DNA of 64,000 bases, taken from contig NZ_MAOI01000123.1 of assembly GCF_001884235.1 (NCBI RefSeq), positions 248,001 through 312,000 on the forward strand. The letters run 5' to 3'. A program made the translations under genes and the position numbers. Shown piece by piece: positions 42,490 to 51,708 of the stretch (positions are counted from its first letter, which is position 1; the number at the start of each line of letters is the position of its first letter). The notes under the pieces are model-generated. The model saw nothing but the letters and a program-made list of their open reading frames with translations, was not told the DNA's origin and did not search any database. The DNA is from Bacillus paramycoides (GTDB lineage: Bacteria > Bacillota > Bacilli > Bacillales > Bacillaceae_G).

Positions 42490-43050
42490 ATGAAACAAGC
42501 ACTATTAATTATTGATGCTCAACAAGAATTAATTGATGGGAACGAACAAGAAAATGAAGTTTTCCGTAAAACTGAGCTATTAGCTACACTAAATACCGCT
42601 GTACAGCAAGCAATAGATTCAAATGCCCTTATTGTGTTCGTAAGAGATACTGATGTTGCTTCTGGTACAGGAGAAGGATTTGAAGTACATAATCAAATTA
42701 AAATGCCTCAATCTGCAATACTTATTAATAAACAAGCAACAAATGCATTCTACGGTACTTCTTTACATGACCTTTTAAAAGAAGAGAAGATTAACCATCT
42801 TGTTATTGGTGGATGTAAAACAGAACATTGCATCGACACTGCTGTTAGGGCAGCAACTGTAAAAGGATTTGATGTTACATTAATTAAAAATGGTCATTCA
42901 ACAACTGATTCTAACGTATTGTCTGCACAGCAAATTATCGAGCACCATAATAAAACATTACACGGTCATTATAACGTTGATCATTTTTCCGTTGTTAGAG
43001 ATATTGAGGAAAACCTCTTTCAACCTACTCATGACCAATATCGTGATTAA
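42490..43050 (+). CDS. Isochorismatase-family cysteine hydrolase
   Basis: This 186-residue alpha/beta hydrolase of the isochorismatase superfamily has the catalytic triad Asp9 (LLIIDAQQELI), Lys (ILINKQATNAF) and Cys (VIGGCKTEHCID). Members hydrolyse amides such as nicotinamide or isochorismate; the extra Cys in KTEHC is common in YecD/EntB-like members. AAAGGAGAG precedes the ATG. A bidirectional terminator follows. The substrate is unknown. Confidence 0.87.
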   Translation: MKQALLIIDAQQELIDGNEQENEVFRKTELLATLNTAVQQAIDSNALIVFVRDTDVASGTGEGFEVHNQIKMPQSAILINKQATNAFYGTSLHDLLKEEKINHLVIGGCKTEHCIDTAVRAATVKGFDVTLIKNGHSTTDSNVLSAQQIIEHHNKTLHGHYNVDHFSVVRDIEENLFQPTHDQYRD

Positions 43051-43059
43051 ATTAACTAT

Positions 43060-43094
43060 AAAAAAGAATCCTTTCGTGAAAAGGATTCTTTTTT
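43060..43094. terminator. Bidirectional terminator
   Basis: AAAAAAGAATCCTTTTCACGAAAGGATTCTTTTTT-type stem-loop (arms AAAAAAGAATCCTTT, AAAGGATTCTTTTTT) between converging genes. Confidence 0.88.
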
Positions 43095-43953
43095 ATCCAA
43101 AAATTTGCGCTGCAATACTATATAGCTCATTATTCCTTTTTAATAATTGATCACTATTTTTCATCATAATTGGTGGTTTATTAACCTTTTGAAAACCAGT
43201 AATCTCTAATTCTTTCATAAAATTCCCCTTTCCTTCTGGTACATCAATTCTTAATTTACCATTATGCTCTCTTGCTAAATAATGAACAATTCTCATTGCC
43301 ATCGCATCATTGTTAGCAACGACTGGTCCTATTATTTTATTTTCTGGCGTTTGTATACTCATACCATATCCTAATACATTTTGTTGTATATCCTTTATAA
43401 CAATACATTGTTCACTTTGTATAATTCGACACTTTAAAAAATCTTCTCTATTTGTTCCAAATGCATCTTCATCTATTTGTATTATTTCTTCTAAATCACA
43501 TTCTTCATAATTCACGATATACTCTTCATTTCCTACACATTTATAATTCTTATTGTACGAGCTACATATGTATTTAGAAACATAGCTCACAGTCCTGAAT
43601 CCTAGTTTTTCATATAAAGGCTTCCCCTCATCCGTAGCAATAAGCACTATTGGAGTTTGAGTTGATACGCTTTTAACGCATAAATCCGTTATCGCCTTTC
43701 CAATCCCTCTTCCTTTATAATCTGGATGTACAATTACCATTCCGATAGACGCTAACGTCTCTCCGTATAATATAATTGCCGCGCTTGCAATAAGCTCTTC
43801 CTTCTCATTTACCATACCATATACTATACCTGTATTCAAAATTGTTTCAATCTCTTCTCTATTATAATCCCAGCCAATATAAGAAGATAATGCTACAATA
43901 TCCTCTATTTTTTCTCTCCTAAGACGCTCCACTCTAATTTCCAATTCGATCAT
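43093..43953 (-). CDS. GNAT-family N-acetyltransferase, two-domain
   Basis: This 286-residue protein has an N-terminal GNAT domain with the acetyl-CoA motif VIVHPDYKGRGIGKAITDL (about 75-93) and a C-terminal second domain (about 150-286) with a weaker GNAT-like pattern (VVANNDAMAMRIVHYLAREH). Tandem-GNAT proteins often act on small molecules or peptides; substrate is unknown. The start is ATG 43953. It appears monocistronic and lies just to the left of the exopolysaccharide operon's end. Confidence 0.82.
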   Translation of the reverse strand: MIELEIRVERLRREKIEDIVALSSYIGWDYNREEIETILNTGIVYGMVNEKEELIASAAIILYGETLASIGMVIVHPDYKGRGIGKAITDLCVKSVSTQTPIVLIATDEGKPLYEKLGFRTVSYVSKYICSSYNKNYKCVGNEEYIVNYEECDLEEIIQIDEDAFGTNREDFLKCRIIQSEQCIVIKDIQQNVLGYGMSIQTPENKIIGPVVANNDAMAMRIVHYLAREHNGKLRIDVPEGKGNFMKELEITGFQKVNKPPIMMKNSDQLLKRNNELYSIAAQIFG

Positions 43954-44249
43954 TCCCCTATTCCTACAATAAGTACTTCCATTTTAGATATGATTCCAGC
44001 AAGTTTACAATTTGTTAACGGTACTGTCTTCATTAATGGGAAACGCTTTATACACATCACTCCTCGACATATACAAAATTACTTTTGGACCTATATTTGG
44101 TAGCATTAATCCAAAAAAATAAAAAGCTTGTAGTTTGATAATATCAAACTACAAGCTTTTTTTCATTCCATGGACTACACTCCCTCTTTTAAATCGAATT
44201 CATCACATCACCTAATACTTGTACAAAGTTTTGCAAAGAATAGAATATC
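43954..44249. other. Gap before the exopolysaccharide-associated gene
   Basis: It holds one strong terminator (44121-44163). A 37-codon plus-strand frame (43990-44103) has no ribosome site and is not called. Nothing else was recognised. Confidence 0.5.
44121..44163. terminator. Strong terminator
   Basis: AAAAAGCTTGTAGTTTGATA and TATCAAACTACAAGCTTTTTTT: perfect stem of eighteen pairs with U tracts in both directions. Confidence 0.9.
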
Positions 44250-45815
44250 TCAAGTTATTTTACTCGTAATAAGCTGACCAGCTTCATTTATAGTAACTTT
44301 CCATTTCACTCCACCAGAAGTGTTCATAATCACACCTTTACTCGCTTCTAGTTCAATATCTCCAAACATTCTTCCACCAGTTGTCGCCAACCAAGCATTC
44401 CCATTTTCCATAGAAGACCTTGCAAAAATACGATTAATTCGAAAACGCTTATGATCTTGAGCGTAACCACTCAATGTAATTCTTACTTTATATAACTGAT
44501 TAGCCTTCATATTCGATATAATTGTATCTCCAACATTTAATGGAACATCTGCTGCGATAACCCAACTTCCAGTTGCACTTAATGCATATTCAATTTTAAT
44601 TTTTTTAGGGCTCTCTCCCCATCCAAAGTACATCCCAATACAATTCAACATTTTAATCGGATTTTTCGTAAAGTCCAGTTCAATAACAACTGGATTACTA
44701 TCTGGAACATCGATATAATTCACACTTTGTTCATCTATTAAATTAAAACAATTAGTGATATTTCCTCCGTAAGGTAATTTCCCACTTACTTGTTTAACAC
44801 TATACTTCAGCTGAGCATTTACTAAAATATCATCTTGATTCCCTATTAAATGTGGTTTATTTAGCGTCAAAGGTAACTGAATCCGAAGTGATTCTTCATA
44901 AGTAGACTTACAAACATTGTATTGTCCGTTATCTACAATAGTTGTTGAAAGTAAATTTGAAAAAAGGTAGTTACGATGGGAATTAGAAGAAAATTCAATT
45001 ACTATTTGTTCACTACTCATCCTGTACGTATCCCAAATCATACAGTTAAATGTATTATACGCACCTGAGCAACGAATTGCTTTTTTCGTTTGTTGTCTAC
45101 ATTGCACTTGAATATCATGAAACGTATTTCCTGAACTTTCATTTGGTAAATCACTATTCCCATCTACTTCTATTCCATACTGACATCCATCAATAAATAT
45201 AGATTGAAATACATTTGCGTTAATCCAGCAAGGTGTATTTATATTATCTATATATTCCGCTTTTAAATATATTGCAGCTTGAAAATTTTTAATTTGAATA
45301 TAGTTAACTTGAAAGAAGCTAATATAATCCCACGCTTTTTGACAATAAAAATGTATAGCTTTTCCTTTATATGATGGTGTTGTATTTATTATATTTATAT
45401 TTGATATGACAGATTGATTAGGCACTTCTATTTGTTGTGAACCGGAAACATAAATAACAGATGACTGAAATACTTGATTAATAACTTGAATAGTACCGCC
45501 AGTTATAGAAGCATTACTTTGTAACTCAAACGCATTAAAATCTCCATCAATTTGCAGCGTTACGGTGGAATCTAACTCTAATCTTACGTTGGATTTAATA
45601 ACAATCGGCTTCAATATTTTATACGTATTTACCCCTGTAATTCTTACCGTCGAAATTCGGTTCGATACACAATAATCAATAGCTTGTTGAATCGCTAACG
45701 AACTATCATTCCCTGAATTCGGAACGGCTCCAAAACAATCAATATGAACACTACTTGCTGGTGCACAACCTTCTTGTGATGAAATATATTCTGACAAAAC
45801 AAATTCACTCCTCAT
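44250..45815 (-). CDS. Right-handed parallel beta-helix (pectate-lyase-like) protein
   Basis: This 521-residue protein has the pectate-lyase-superfamily entry IDCFGAVPNSGNDSSLAIQQ at about 25-44 followed by repeated short beta-helix rungs (VIKSNVRLELD, FELQSNASITGGTIQVIN, NTFHDIQVQCRQQ) and a C-terminal beta domain. No signal peptide is visible. Such folds occur in polysaccharide lyases, epimerases and phage tail-spikes. It follows the exopolysaccharide operon in the same direction behind a terminator. The start is ATG 45815 or TTG 45797, the latter better spaced from AGGAG. It may modify or bind the polymer; no catalytic residues are assigned. Confidence 0.75.
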   Translation of the reverse strand: MRSEFVLSEYISSQEGCAPASSVHIDCFGAVPNSGNDSSLAIQQAIDYCVSNRISTVRITGVNTYKILKPIVIKSNVRLELDSTVTLQIDGDFNAFELQSNASITGGTIQVINQVFQSSVIYVSGSQQIEVPNQSVISNINIINTTPSYKGKAIHFYCQKAWDYISFFQVNYIQIKNFQAAIYLKAEYIDNINTPCWINANVFQSIFIDGCQYGIEVDGNSDLPNESSGNTFHDIQVQCRQQTKKAIRCSGAYNTFNCMIWDTYRMSSEQIVIEFSSNSHRNYLFSNLLSTTIVDNGQYNVCKSTYEESLRIQLPLTLNKPHLIGNQDDILVNAQLKYSVKQVSGKLPYGGNITNCFNLIDEQSVNYIDVPDSNPVVIELDFTKNPIKMLNCIGMYFGWGESPKKIKIEYALSATGSWVIAADVPLNVGDTIISNMKANQLYKVRITLSGYAQDHKRFRINRIFARSSMENGNAWLATTGGRMFGDIELEASKGVIMNTSGGVKWKVTINEAGQLITSKIT

Positions 45816-45865
45816 ATTGCTCTTTTCATATCATATGCTGTTTTCTTCTTAAAAGTTTCTGTAAT

Positions 45866-45901
45866 AAAAAAAACAAACGACCTCTACGGTCATTTGTTTA
45901 A
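45866..45901 (-). terminator. Exopolysaccharide operon terminator
   Basis: On the minus strand AAACAAATGACC, TAGA-type loop, GGTCGTTTGTTT and a T run, overlapping the stop of the last glycosyltransferase. Confidence 0.88.
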
Positions 45902-46942
45902 TTCATATATACCTTTCGTTTCTTCTACCATTTTAGTTAACGAGAAATATACTTCTGCTTTTTCTCGTGCGTTCACTCTAATATCATTCACCTTTTCTTC
46001 ATTTCCCTGTAATTCCTTAAGTGCATCTGCAAATAAATAGTCACAATATTCAGGTATCAATACACCCGATTCTCCATCTATTACCGCTTCATTTATTCCT
46101 CCGACATCTATCGAAACAATTGGTGTTCCGGTAGCCATCGCTTCAATTACTACCATTGGAAACACTTCACGAAAAGATAATAAAAGTAACGCATCCATAT
46201 TTCCGATAAACTCATGTGGCTCTGAAATATTCCCTAGCATCTTTACACTTTGTTGCAAACCATATTTTTCTATTTCTCCCATAATAGATTCTTTCTCTGG
46301 TCCATCACCAGCAATGTAAAACAAAAAATCTTTTCTCGTTCTCAACACATTTGCAATTTTAACAAATAGTTGATGGTTTTTTTCCTTTGATAATCTTGCT
46401 AATATACCTATCTTATAAACAGATTCTTTCTTTTTCTGTTGGAATAAAAATTTTTCAATATCCACACCATTATAAATTGTTCTTATCTTTTCTTCAGCTA
46501 CACGAATTGAAATTAAATTATTCTTTTCAAACTCACTTACTGTAATAATATTATTCACATATTCATTCATGAAGTAACGAAAGACCCTTGGTATTTTCTT
46601 TTCTAATATGGTTACATTATGTTTCGTATACACGACTTTTATCTTTCTTTTAATAAACTTTTGAAGTATGAAAGCATACAATACCATTCGCAAACTATTC
46701 GCATGAATGATATCTATCTTTCGTTTATAAATTTCTTTTCGTAAGTAATATATATTTCTTAAATGATTCGATCGACTAAGTAAAATAAAATTTTCTTTTC
46801 TAGCAAGAGATTGATATAATTCCCCATCGCCTGCAGCTGTATAAATTGTAAAACTCTCGCATTGTAAATTATTTTCTAATTTACAAAAGTAACTCTCGGC
46901 TCCCCCAGTTATCAACTTATCTGTCATCAACAATATATTCAT
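45890..46942 (-). CDS. GT4-family glycosyltransferase
   Basis: This 350-residue GT-B retaining glycosyltransferase has an N-terminal acceptor domain opening MNILLMTDKLITGGAESYFC (Gly-Gly-Ala-Glu), and a C-terminal nucleotide-sugar domain with REVFPMVVIEAMATGTPIVS (the E-x7-E motif) and VIDGESGVLIP. It is likely to add a sugar to the lipid-linked repeat unit on the inner face of the membrane. It overlaps the upstream GT2 gene by four bases (ATGA), giving tight coupling. Last gene before the operon terminator. The sugar is not predictable. Confidence 0.9.
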   Translation of the reverse strand: MNILLMTDKLITGGAESYFCKLENNLQCESFTIYTAAGDGELYQSLARKENFILLSRSNHLRNIYYLRKEIYKRKIDIIHANSLRMVLYAFILQKFIKRKIKVVYTKHNVTILEKKIPRVFRYFMNEYVNNIITVSEFEKNNLISIRVAEEKIRTIYNGVDIEKFLFQQKKKESVYKIGILARLSKEKNHQLFVKIANVLRTRKDFLFYIAGDGPEKESIMGEIEKYGLQQSVKMLGNISEPHEFIGNMDALLLLSFREVFPMVVIEAMATGTPIVSIDVGGINEAVIDGESGVLIPEYCDYLFADALKELQGNEEKVNDIRVNAREKAEVYFSLTKMVEETKGIYELNK

Positions 46943-47739
46943 AATCTTGTCTTCTCCATTACATTAATTTTATTTTTTCTATAAGCATGATAAGCATACT
47001 TACTAAAATAAAAGAAAGTTTGCACTAAATTAAGAGGTTTTTGCGCTCTTAATAACTTCCAATAACGGAAAGCCGCTCTTATTTTATTTCTTGAAACGGA
47101 ATTTGTAACAATTCGATATTTTGCTAACATTTGCTGTATCCCATTCGCTTCATATCCTTTATATAACAATTCTAGCCATAACGCTGTATCTTCAGGTTGT
47201 ACGCTAGGCATTTCAATATAAGGGACTTTCTCACGATCAATCATCACCGTTAGACACCCAATAATTGTATTTCCCATTAAATAATGATAATCAACAGATT
47301 TCGGTACGTTCACCTCTCTATTCAGATCATTACCATTTTCATCTATTAAACTATAAGAGGTATACGAAAACGCAACATTTGTTTCTTCCATAAATAACAA
47401 TTGCGTCTGCAATTTATTCGGTAGCCAAATATCGTCACTATCTAAAAAGGCAATATATCTTCCTCTCGCTTCTTTAATCGCCATATTTCGAGCTTTAGCA
47501 GCACCCATATTTTCATTTAATGATAATAACCGAATTCGTGAATCCCTTTCTATCATCTCTTTAATCTTTACAGCTGAGTGGTCCGTTGAAGCATCATCAA
47601 CGATAAGCATTTCCCAATTTTCATAAGATTGACTCTGCACAGATGTGATTGTCTCACCTATAAAACGTAGACTATTATAAGAAGGTGTTATTATAGAAAC
47701 TCGAGGCGTCTCGTTATGTACTGATAGACACTTTACCAT
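46939..47739 (-). CDS. GT2-family glycosyltransferase
   Basis: This 266-residue GT-A enzyme has the nucleotide-binding start PRVSIITPSYNSLRFIGETI (about 12-31), MLIVDDASTDHSAVKI, and YIAFLDSDDIWLPNKL (DxD metal motif). It transfers a sugar to undecaprenyl-linked acceptor. GGAAGGGGA precedes the ATG at 47739; the first 25 bases overlap the wzy 3' end. It is followed by the GT4 gene with a four-base overlap. One of only two glycosyltransferases in the operon besides the initiating transferase, so the repeat unit may be short. Confidence 0.9.
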   Translation of the reverse strand: MVKCLSVHNETPRVSIITPSYNSLRFIGETITSVQSQSYENWEMLIVDDASTDHSAVKIKEMIERDSRIRLLSLNENMGAAKARNMAIKEARGRYIAFLDSDDIWLPNKLQTQLLFMEETNVAFSYTSYSLIDENGNDLNREVNVPKSVDYHYLMGNTIIGCLTVMIDREKVPYIEMPSVQPEDTALWLELLYKGYEANGIQQMLAKYRIVTNSVSRNKIRAAFRYWKLLRAQKPLNLVQTFFYFSKYAYHAYRKNKINVMEKTRL

Positions 47740-48928
47740 CTATCGTTCCCCTTCCTTCATATATTGAAATGTATTTCATAACAACTGCTAAAAATAGAAA
47801 GAAAGCTTCGTTAATAATAAGTGACAATGACATCATCTGAAATAAAAATGCAATCATAGTCAATAAAAGATATGGCTTTTCACGGAACAAGTTATACTTA
47901 GTCAACTTCACCATTAGAATACATAAAAAAGCACTGTATAAAAGGAAACCAATTGTACCCGATTCAGATAAAATTTCTAAAAATGTATTGTGCACATATA
48001 GTTTTTCATTGAACTGATACTCATAATAATTCGAAAAATTAAACGCACCGATACCGATATATGGATTAGATAAAAAATATTTGAAAGCAGCTTCCCATAG
48101 TGTAAATCTGCCACTCCCATTATCGTGCGAAAAATCAGAAATCCGATTATTCAATATATCATCTAGTTCTCCACCCATTAATACATTCGATAAACTAAAA
48201 ACAATAACACTAAACAATACTAAACCCATTATTAGTTTTACTTTTTTAGCAAAACTGGACATGCATACATATACAAAAATGACGAGTACAATCGCTAAAA
48301 TACCACCTCTTGAAAAGGTTAATAAACTCGTTGTAACACATAGAATCAATCCTATTAGATTGGTTATATTATTTAAATTAGTCATATAATACATAAAAAA
48401 TATTGTATTATAAAAAATAAAAATATTGGGATCATCTAATAATCCGATTAATCTTGGATACCCTCTATCTACTAATAATCCAGCATAAACCTCTCTCTCT
48501 TCTCCGCCATGTAATCCAAAATGTTGTAATCCGACTATATAGAGTATGAGACTCACAATATTAAATATTAATCCTACATAGACAATGGCTGACTCGAGTA
48601 CTACTATTTCGGTGTTACCCAATAAATTCCTCATAATAAAATAACACCCTAAAACAAGTAATACGCCAAAAATCATACGAATACTAGCGCTTAAATATAT
48701 AGAAAGAATGCCACTTAAACAATAGATGAAATAAAACAGCAAAAATACAACTTCATGAAAATATAGCTTTCGAATATAAAAATCTTTAATTGTTAAACAA
48801 AAATAAATGACTAGAAAAATCATGTATATCTTTAAAGAAAATCCGATATATATGTTGTATTTACTTAGCATTACAAACAAGATTAGAAGAAAAATCCATT
48901 TCATCGAAATTTGCATATTATTTTCCAT
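47714..48928 (-). CDS. O-antigen-ligase/polymerase-type membrane protein (Wzy)
   Basis: This 404-residue protein has about eleven to twelve hydrophobic segments and a large extracytoplasmic loop with DFSHDNGSGRFTLWEAAFKYF, the O-antigen ligase/polymerase type of signature, around residue 255-275. In Wzy-dependent pathways it polymerises flipped repeat units on the outer face. It is encoded just downstream of the flippase (four-base gap), which fits. AGGGGATA precedes the ATG. Sequence conservation is always low in this family, so the call rests on topology, loop motif and position. Confidence 0.85.
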   Translation of the reverse strand: MENNMQISMKWIFLLILFVMLSKYNIYIGFSLKIYMIFLVIYFCLTIKDFYIRKLYFHEVVFLLFYFIYCLSGILSIYLSASIRMIFGVLLVLGCYFIMRNLLGNTEIVVLESAIVYVGLIFNIVSLILYIVGLQHFGLHGGEEREVYAGLLVDRGYPRLIGLLDDPNIFIFYNTIFFMYYMTNLNNITNLIGLILCVTTSLLTFSRGGILAIVLVIFVYVCMSSFAKKVKLIMGLVLFSVIVFSLSNVLMGGELDDILNNRISDFSHDNGSGRFTLWEAAFKYFLSNPYIGIGAFNFSNYYEYQFNEKLYVHNTFLEILSESGTIGFLLYSAFLCILMVKLTKYNLFREKPYLLLTMIAFLFQMMSLSLIINEAFFLFLAVVMKYISIYEGRGTIDGKVSIST

Positions 48929-48931
48929 AGG

Positions 48932-50368
48932 CTATATCCCCTGCTTCGTAATATAATCCTTTTCTCGTGTTTTTCTTATAAATGAAAGAATAAGTTTTTT
49001 TAACTCATAATCATATAGGAATATACCAACTACTACGATAAACGTATGAAGTACAAGTGCAATCAAATTGTACGTATGCAACATATATTGCACTCCTATA
49101 AAAGTTATGCCAAAGTAAATTGTATAAGGGATTACTATTTGAAATGCAATTTTTTTCTTCACTACACTTACTGTTATATACCCAACTAAGGCCACTATCT
49201 CAAATAAAACCATAGCATAAGCTGCTCCTATAACTCCCCAAATACTACTGAAGCTATATAGCATAATCCCACCAATTACTAGAGCAACACACTGCACGGC
49301 AGTTCTTTTTTTTTGACCCCCACTCGTTGTTAAACCATCAGCGATAGCAATATTTATACTTTGTAACACAATAAGGAAAGATAATATTTGAAGTGGCTTT
49401 ACTGCATTACTCCATTCCTCATGAAAAAATATAGAAATAAAATATGGCGCTAAATTATATAAGCCTATCGTCATACATATGCCCACAACTGCCATTGATT
49501 TCATTTGAAGCATATTTAATTTCGTATGCTCTTCTAAATTATTTTGGTTATAATGTTTAAAGAGCACCGGGAAAAACGCTCCTGCAATTACCCCCGGCAC
49601 TTGGTATAAAGCTGCTGGCATCCGATAAGCAACCGCGAAAACACCTACCATACCTAATGACAATGTATAGTTGAGTAAAATAGGTGCTAATTGTGGCGTA
49701 CTCATTATTAAAAACCCACTTACAATAAAAGGTGTTAATTGCCAAAATAATCCTTTGTGAACTATTACTTTCATATTCATATTCGTTTTTCTTCTCATTA
49801 CGTAAAAACTAAATAAACCACCGATCATATAACCAAAACCATATAAGCGAGCCGTTATATACACTGGTAATTCTCCGAAAATGCAAAAGCATGTAATTAT
49901 AATAACAACTGATGCTGATACAACTTTAATTAGTGCTATATATTTCATACGTTCCATAAGCTGAAAATAGGCAATCCCTATATTTTGCCATGTGAGGCCT
50001 ATTAACATCAGAAACATTACGTTTAACATCATATAAATTAAATCCTTATCATCGTACACATAATGAATAGTTATATAACCAATTACAGAAATAAAAATAA
50101 GAAGAAGCATCCTTATTTTTATGTATGAAGATACAATCTTCCCTAAATCTACTCCTTCCTTTGCTCCTTCTCGAAGAAATGTATTACTAAGTCCTAAATC
50201 TGTAAAAAATAACATAACAAACGTTAATGCTATCGCAACACTAAACATCCCATAATTTTGTGCATTAAAAAAGTTGGCTAAAGCAATTAAGCTAATGGCT
50301 TGAAGAAGATTAGCTAAAATCGTACTATAAAATAGATGTACAATATTATTTAGAATGGATCTACCCAT
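48932..50368 (-). CDS. Polysaccharide repeat-unit flippase (Wzx-type)
   Basis: This 478-residue membrane protein has about fourteen hydrophobic segments, of the oligosaccharidyl-lipid flippase superfamily (FFTDLGLSNTFLREGAKEGV in segment 2 region and AYRMPAALYQVPGVIAGAFF). It would move the completed undecaprenyl-linked unit across the membrane. Start ATG 50368 has AAAGGAGA upstream; the frame can extend to 50386. It lies between the sugar transferase and the polymerase. A 62-base gap follows the sugar transferase's stop. Confidence 0.88.
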   Translation of the reverse strand: MGRSILNNIVHLFYSTILANLLQAISLIALANFFNAQNYGMFSVAIALTFVMLFFTDLGLSNTFLREGAKEGVDLGKIVSSYIKIRMLLLIFISVIGYITIHYVYDDKDLIYMMLNVMFLMLIGLTWQNIGIAYFQLMERMKYIALIKVVSASVVIIITCFCIFGELPVYITARLYGFGYMIGGLFSFYVMRRKTNMNMKVIVHKGLFWQLTPFIVSGFLIMSTPQLAPILLNYTLSLGMVGVFAVAYRMPAALYQVPGVIAGAFFPVLFKHYNQNNLEEHTKLNMLQMKSMAVVGICMTIGLYNLAPYFISIFFHEEWSNAVKPLQILSFLIVLQSINIAIADGLTTSGGQKKRTAVQCVALVIGGIMLYSFSSIWGVIGAAYAMVLFEIVALVGYITVSVVKKKIAFQIVIPYTIYFGITFIGVQYMLHTYNLIALVLHTFIVVVGIFLYDYELKKLILSFIRKTREKDYITKQGI

Positions 50369-50430
50369 ACCAGTTCTCCTTTGCATGTAACCTACCTATA
50401 TTTGTATACAATTATATTTACTATGTTTTT

Positions 50431-51069
50431 TTATCTTGCACCATTCCCATTCAATACAATAAAAACTGTCTTACATAAAATACGAATATCCATCCTAATC
50501 GTTTTCAATTCCACATATTCCATATCAAACTTCAACTTTTCTCTCGGATCAAGATTATATCCTCCATTTATTTGTGCCCATCCTGTTAGCCCTGGTTTCA
50601 CTAATAAACGGTTCTTGAATTCTGGAATATTAGCTTCAAATTTTTTATAAAAATACTCTCTCTCTGGTCTAGGGCCAACAAAAGACATATCACCTTTTAA
50701 AATATTTATAAGTTGTGGTAATTCATCAATTCTCGTTTTTCTTATAAACAATCCAACCTTTGTAATTCTTGGATCATTTTCGTTTGCCCATTGCGGTCCG
50801 TTCTTTTCAGCATCCTTTACCATCGACCTTAATTTAAATAAATTAAACTTCTTTCCGTTTATTCCTAAGCGCTCTTGAAAATAGATTGGAGCCCCAGGTG
50901 TTTCTAAAGCAATCAAAATACAAAAGAACAACATAAGTGGTAACATTATTAGTAACAATATGAGTGAAAATATTACATCAAACAAGCGTTTTACACTTCG
51001 ATTCAAAATGCTATTCTTTTCTTGAGCCGGAATAGTATACAACTTAGCTTGATTTGTTTCACGAATCAT
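50431..51069 (-). CDS. Undecaprenyl-phosphate sugar transferase (initiating)
   Basis: This 212-residue protein of the bacterial sugar-transferase family has one membrane hairpin near residues 30-55 (VIFSLILLLIMLPLMLFFCI) and the conserved cytoplasmic part with KLRSMVKDAEKN, RKTRIDELPQLINILKGDM, FVGPRPEREYF and KPGLTGWAQINGG. These enzymes (WcaJ, PglC, EpsL type) attach the first sugar phosphate to undecaprenyl phosphate. The membrane-spanning N-terminus is the short form. It lies directly after the wze-like gene. TTGGGGGTAA precedes the ATG. Confidence 0.94.
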   Translation of the reverse strand: MIRETNQAKLYTIPAQEKNSILNRSVKRLFDVIFSLILLLIMLPLMLFFCILIALETPGAPIYFQERLGINGKKFNLFKLRSMVKDAEKNGPQWANENDPRITKVGLFIRKTRIDELPQLINILKGDMSFVGPRPEREYFYKKFEANIPEFKNRLLVKPGLTGWAQINGGYNLDPREKLKFDMEYVELKTIRMDIRILCKTVFIVLNGNGAR

Positions 51070-51087
51070 GGATCGTTACCCCCAAAT

Positions 51088-51708
51088 TCAAGAATATAAA
51101 ACTATACCTAGCAATTCACATTCTTTCCGCTTTATGTCCGCGATTACTTTTTGTACTGCACTCAATGAATCTTTTCGTTTTTTGACTGCCAAAATTACTC
51201 CATCACATTTCTCCGCAATAAAATGCGTAACAGGAAGCTCAAACACTTCAGATGAATAAAAGAAAATGTAATCAAACTCTTCTTTCCACTTATCTATTAC
51301 ATTATCAAATTCATCCATAGCAACTAAGGGCGTTCCAATATGTACAGTCTTTTTTGCAGGAATACAATATAAGTATTCAGAAAGATCACTAGAAAAAGAT
51401 TCATAATTTAAGGTAGAAGAGCTTATTATATCGTTTACTGTTGTCATATGATTACTTTGTAACAATAGATGCAGCTTAGGATCAGAAAAATTCACATCGA
51501 CAAGTAACACTTTTTTCTTCATTTCCGCAAAAACTAATCCCATATTTACTATTAGTAAAGCAACAGCGCCTCTATCCTTAGTCGAACTAACTGTGAATAC
51601 TTGTTTTCCCGATTTTTTCAACTCATGATATACAGTATAAAATTGCTCTTTCATTACAGCATCATGCGGATCGAACTTCAGCTGTTTCTTTCTCTTAAAC
51701 ATCGACAT
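51088..51708 (-). CDS. CpsD/Wze-like BY-kinase homologue with degenerate ATP site
   Basis: This 206-residue protein aligns along its length with the P-loop kinase partner of Wzz proteins (KQVFTVSS, VFAEMKKKVLLVD, TVNDIISS, YIFFYSSEVFEL, GVILAVKKRKDSL). However, the Walker A position reads STKDRGAVALL instead of PGEGKST; Walker A' is VLLVDVNF with no second Asp; and Walker B lacks Asp. The C-terminal tyrosine cluster is also absent (ends GIVLYS). It is probably a pseudokinase that still binds Wzz. Start ATG 51708 has GGAGGTGAAC; it overlaps the wzz 3' end by 14 bases. Confidence 0.85.
   Translation of the reverse strand: MSMFKRKKQLKFDPHDAVMKEQFYTVYHELKKSGKQVFTVSSTKDRGAVALLIVNMGLVFAEMKKKVLLVDVNFSDPKLHLLLQSNHMTTVNDIISSSTLNYESFSSDLSEYLYCIPAKKTVHIGTPLVAMDEFDNVIDKWKEEFDYIFFYSSEVFELPVTHFIAEKCDGVILAVKKRKDSLSAVQKVIADIKRKECELLGIVLYS

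Noticed and set aside
43990-44103. 37-codon plus-strand ORF (MIPASLQFVNGTVFINGKRF...)
   Set aside because: No ribosome site, no partner, and it is not supported by anything except an open frame; may be a decayed fragment.
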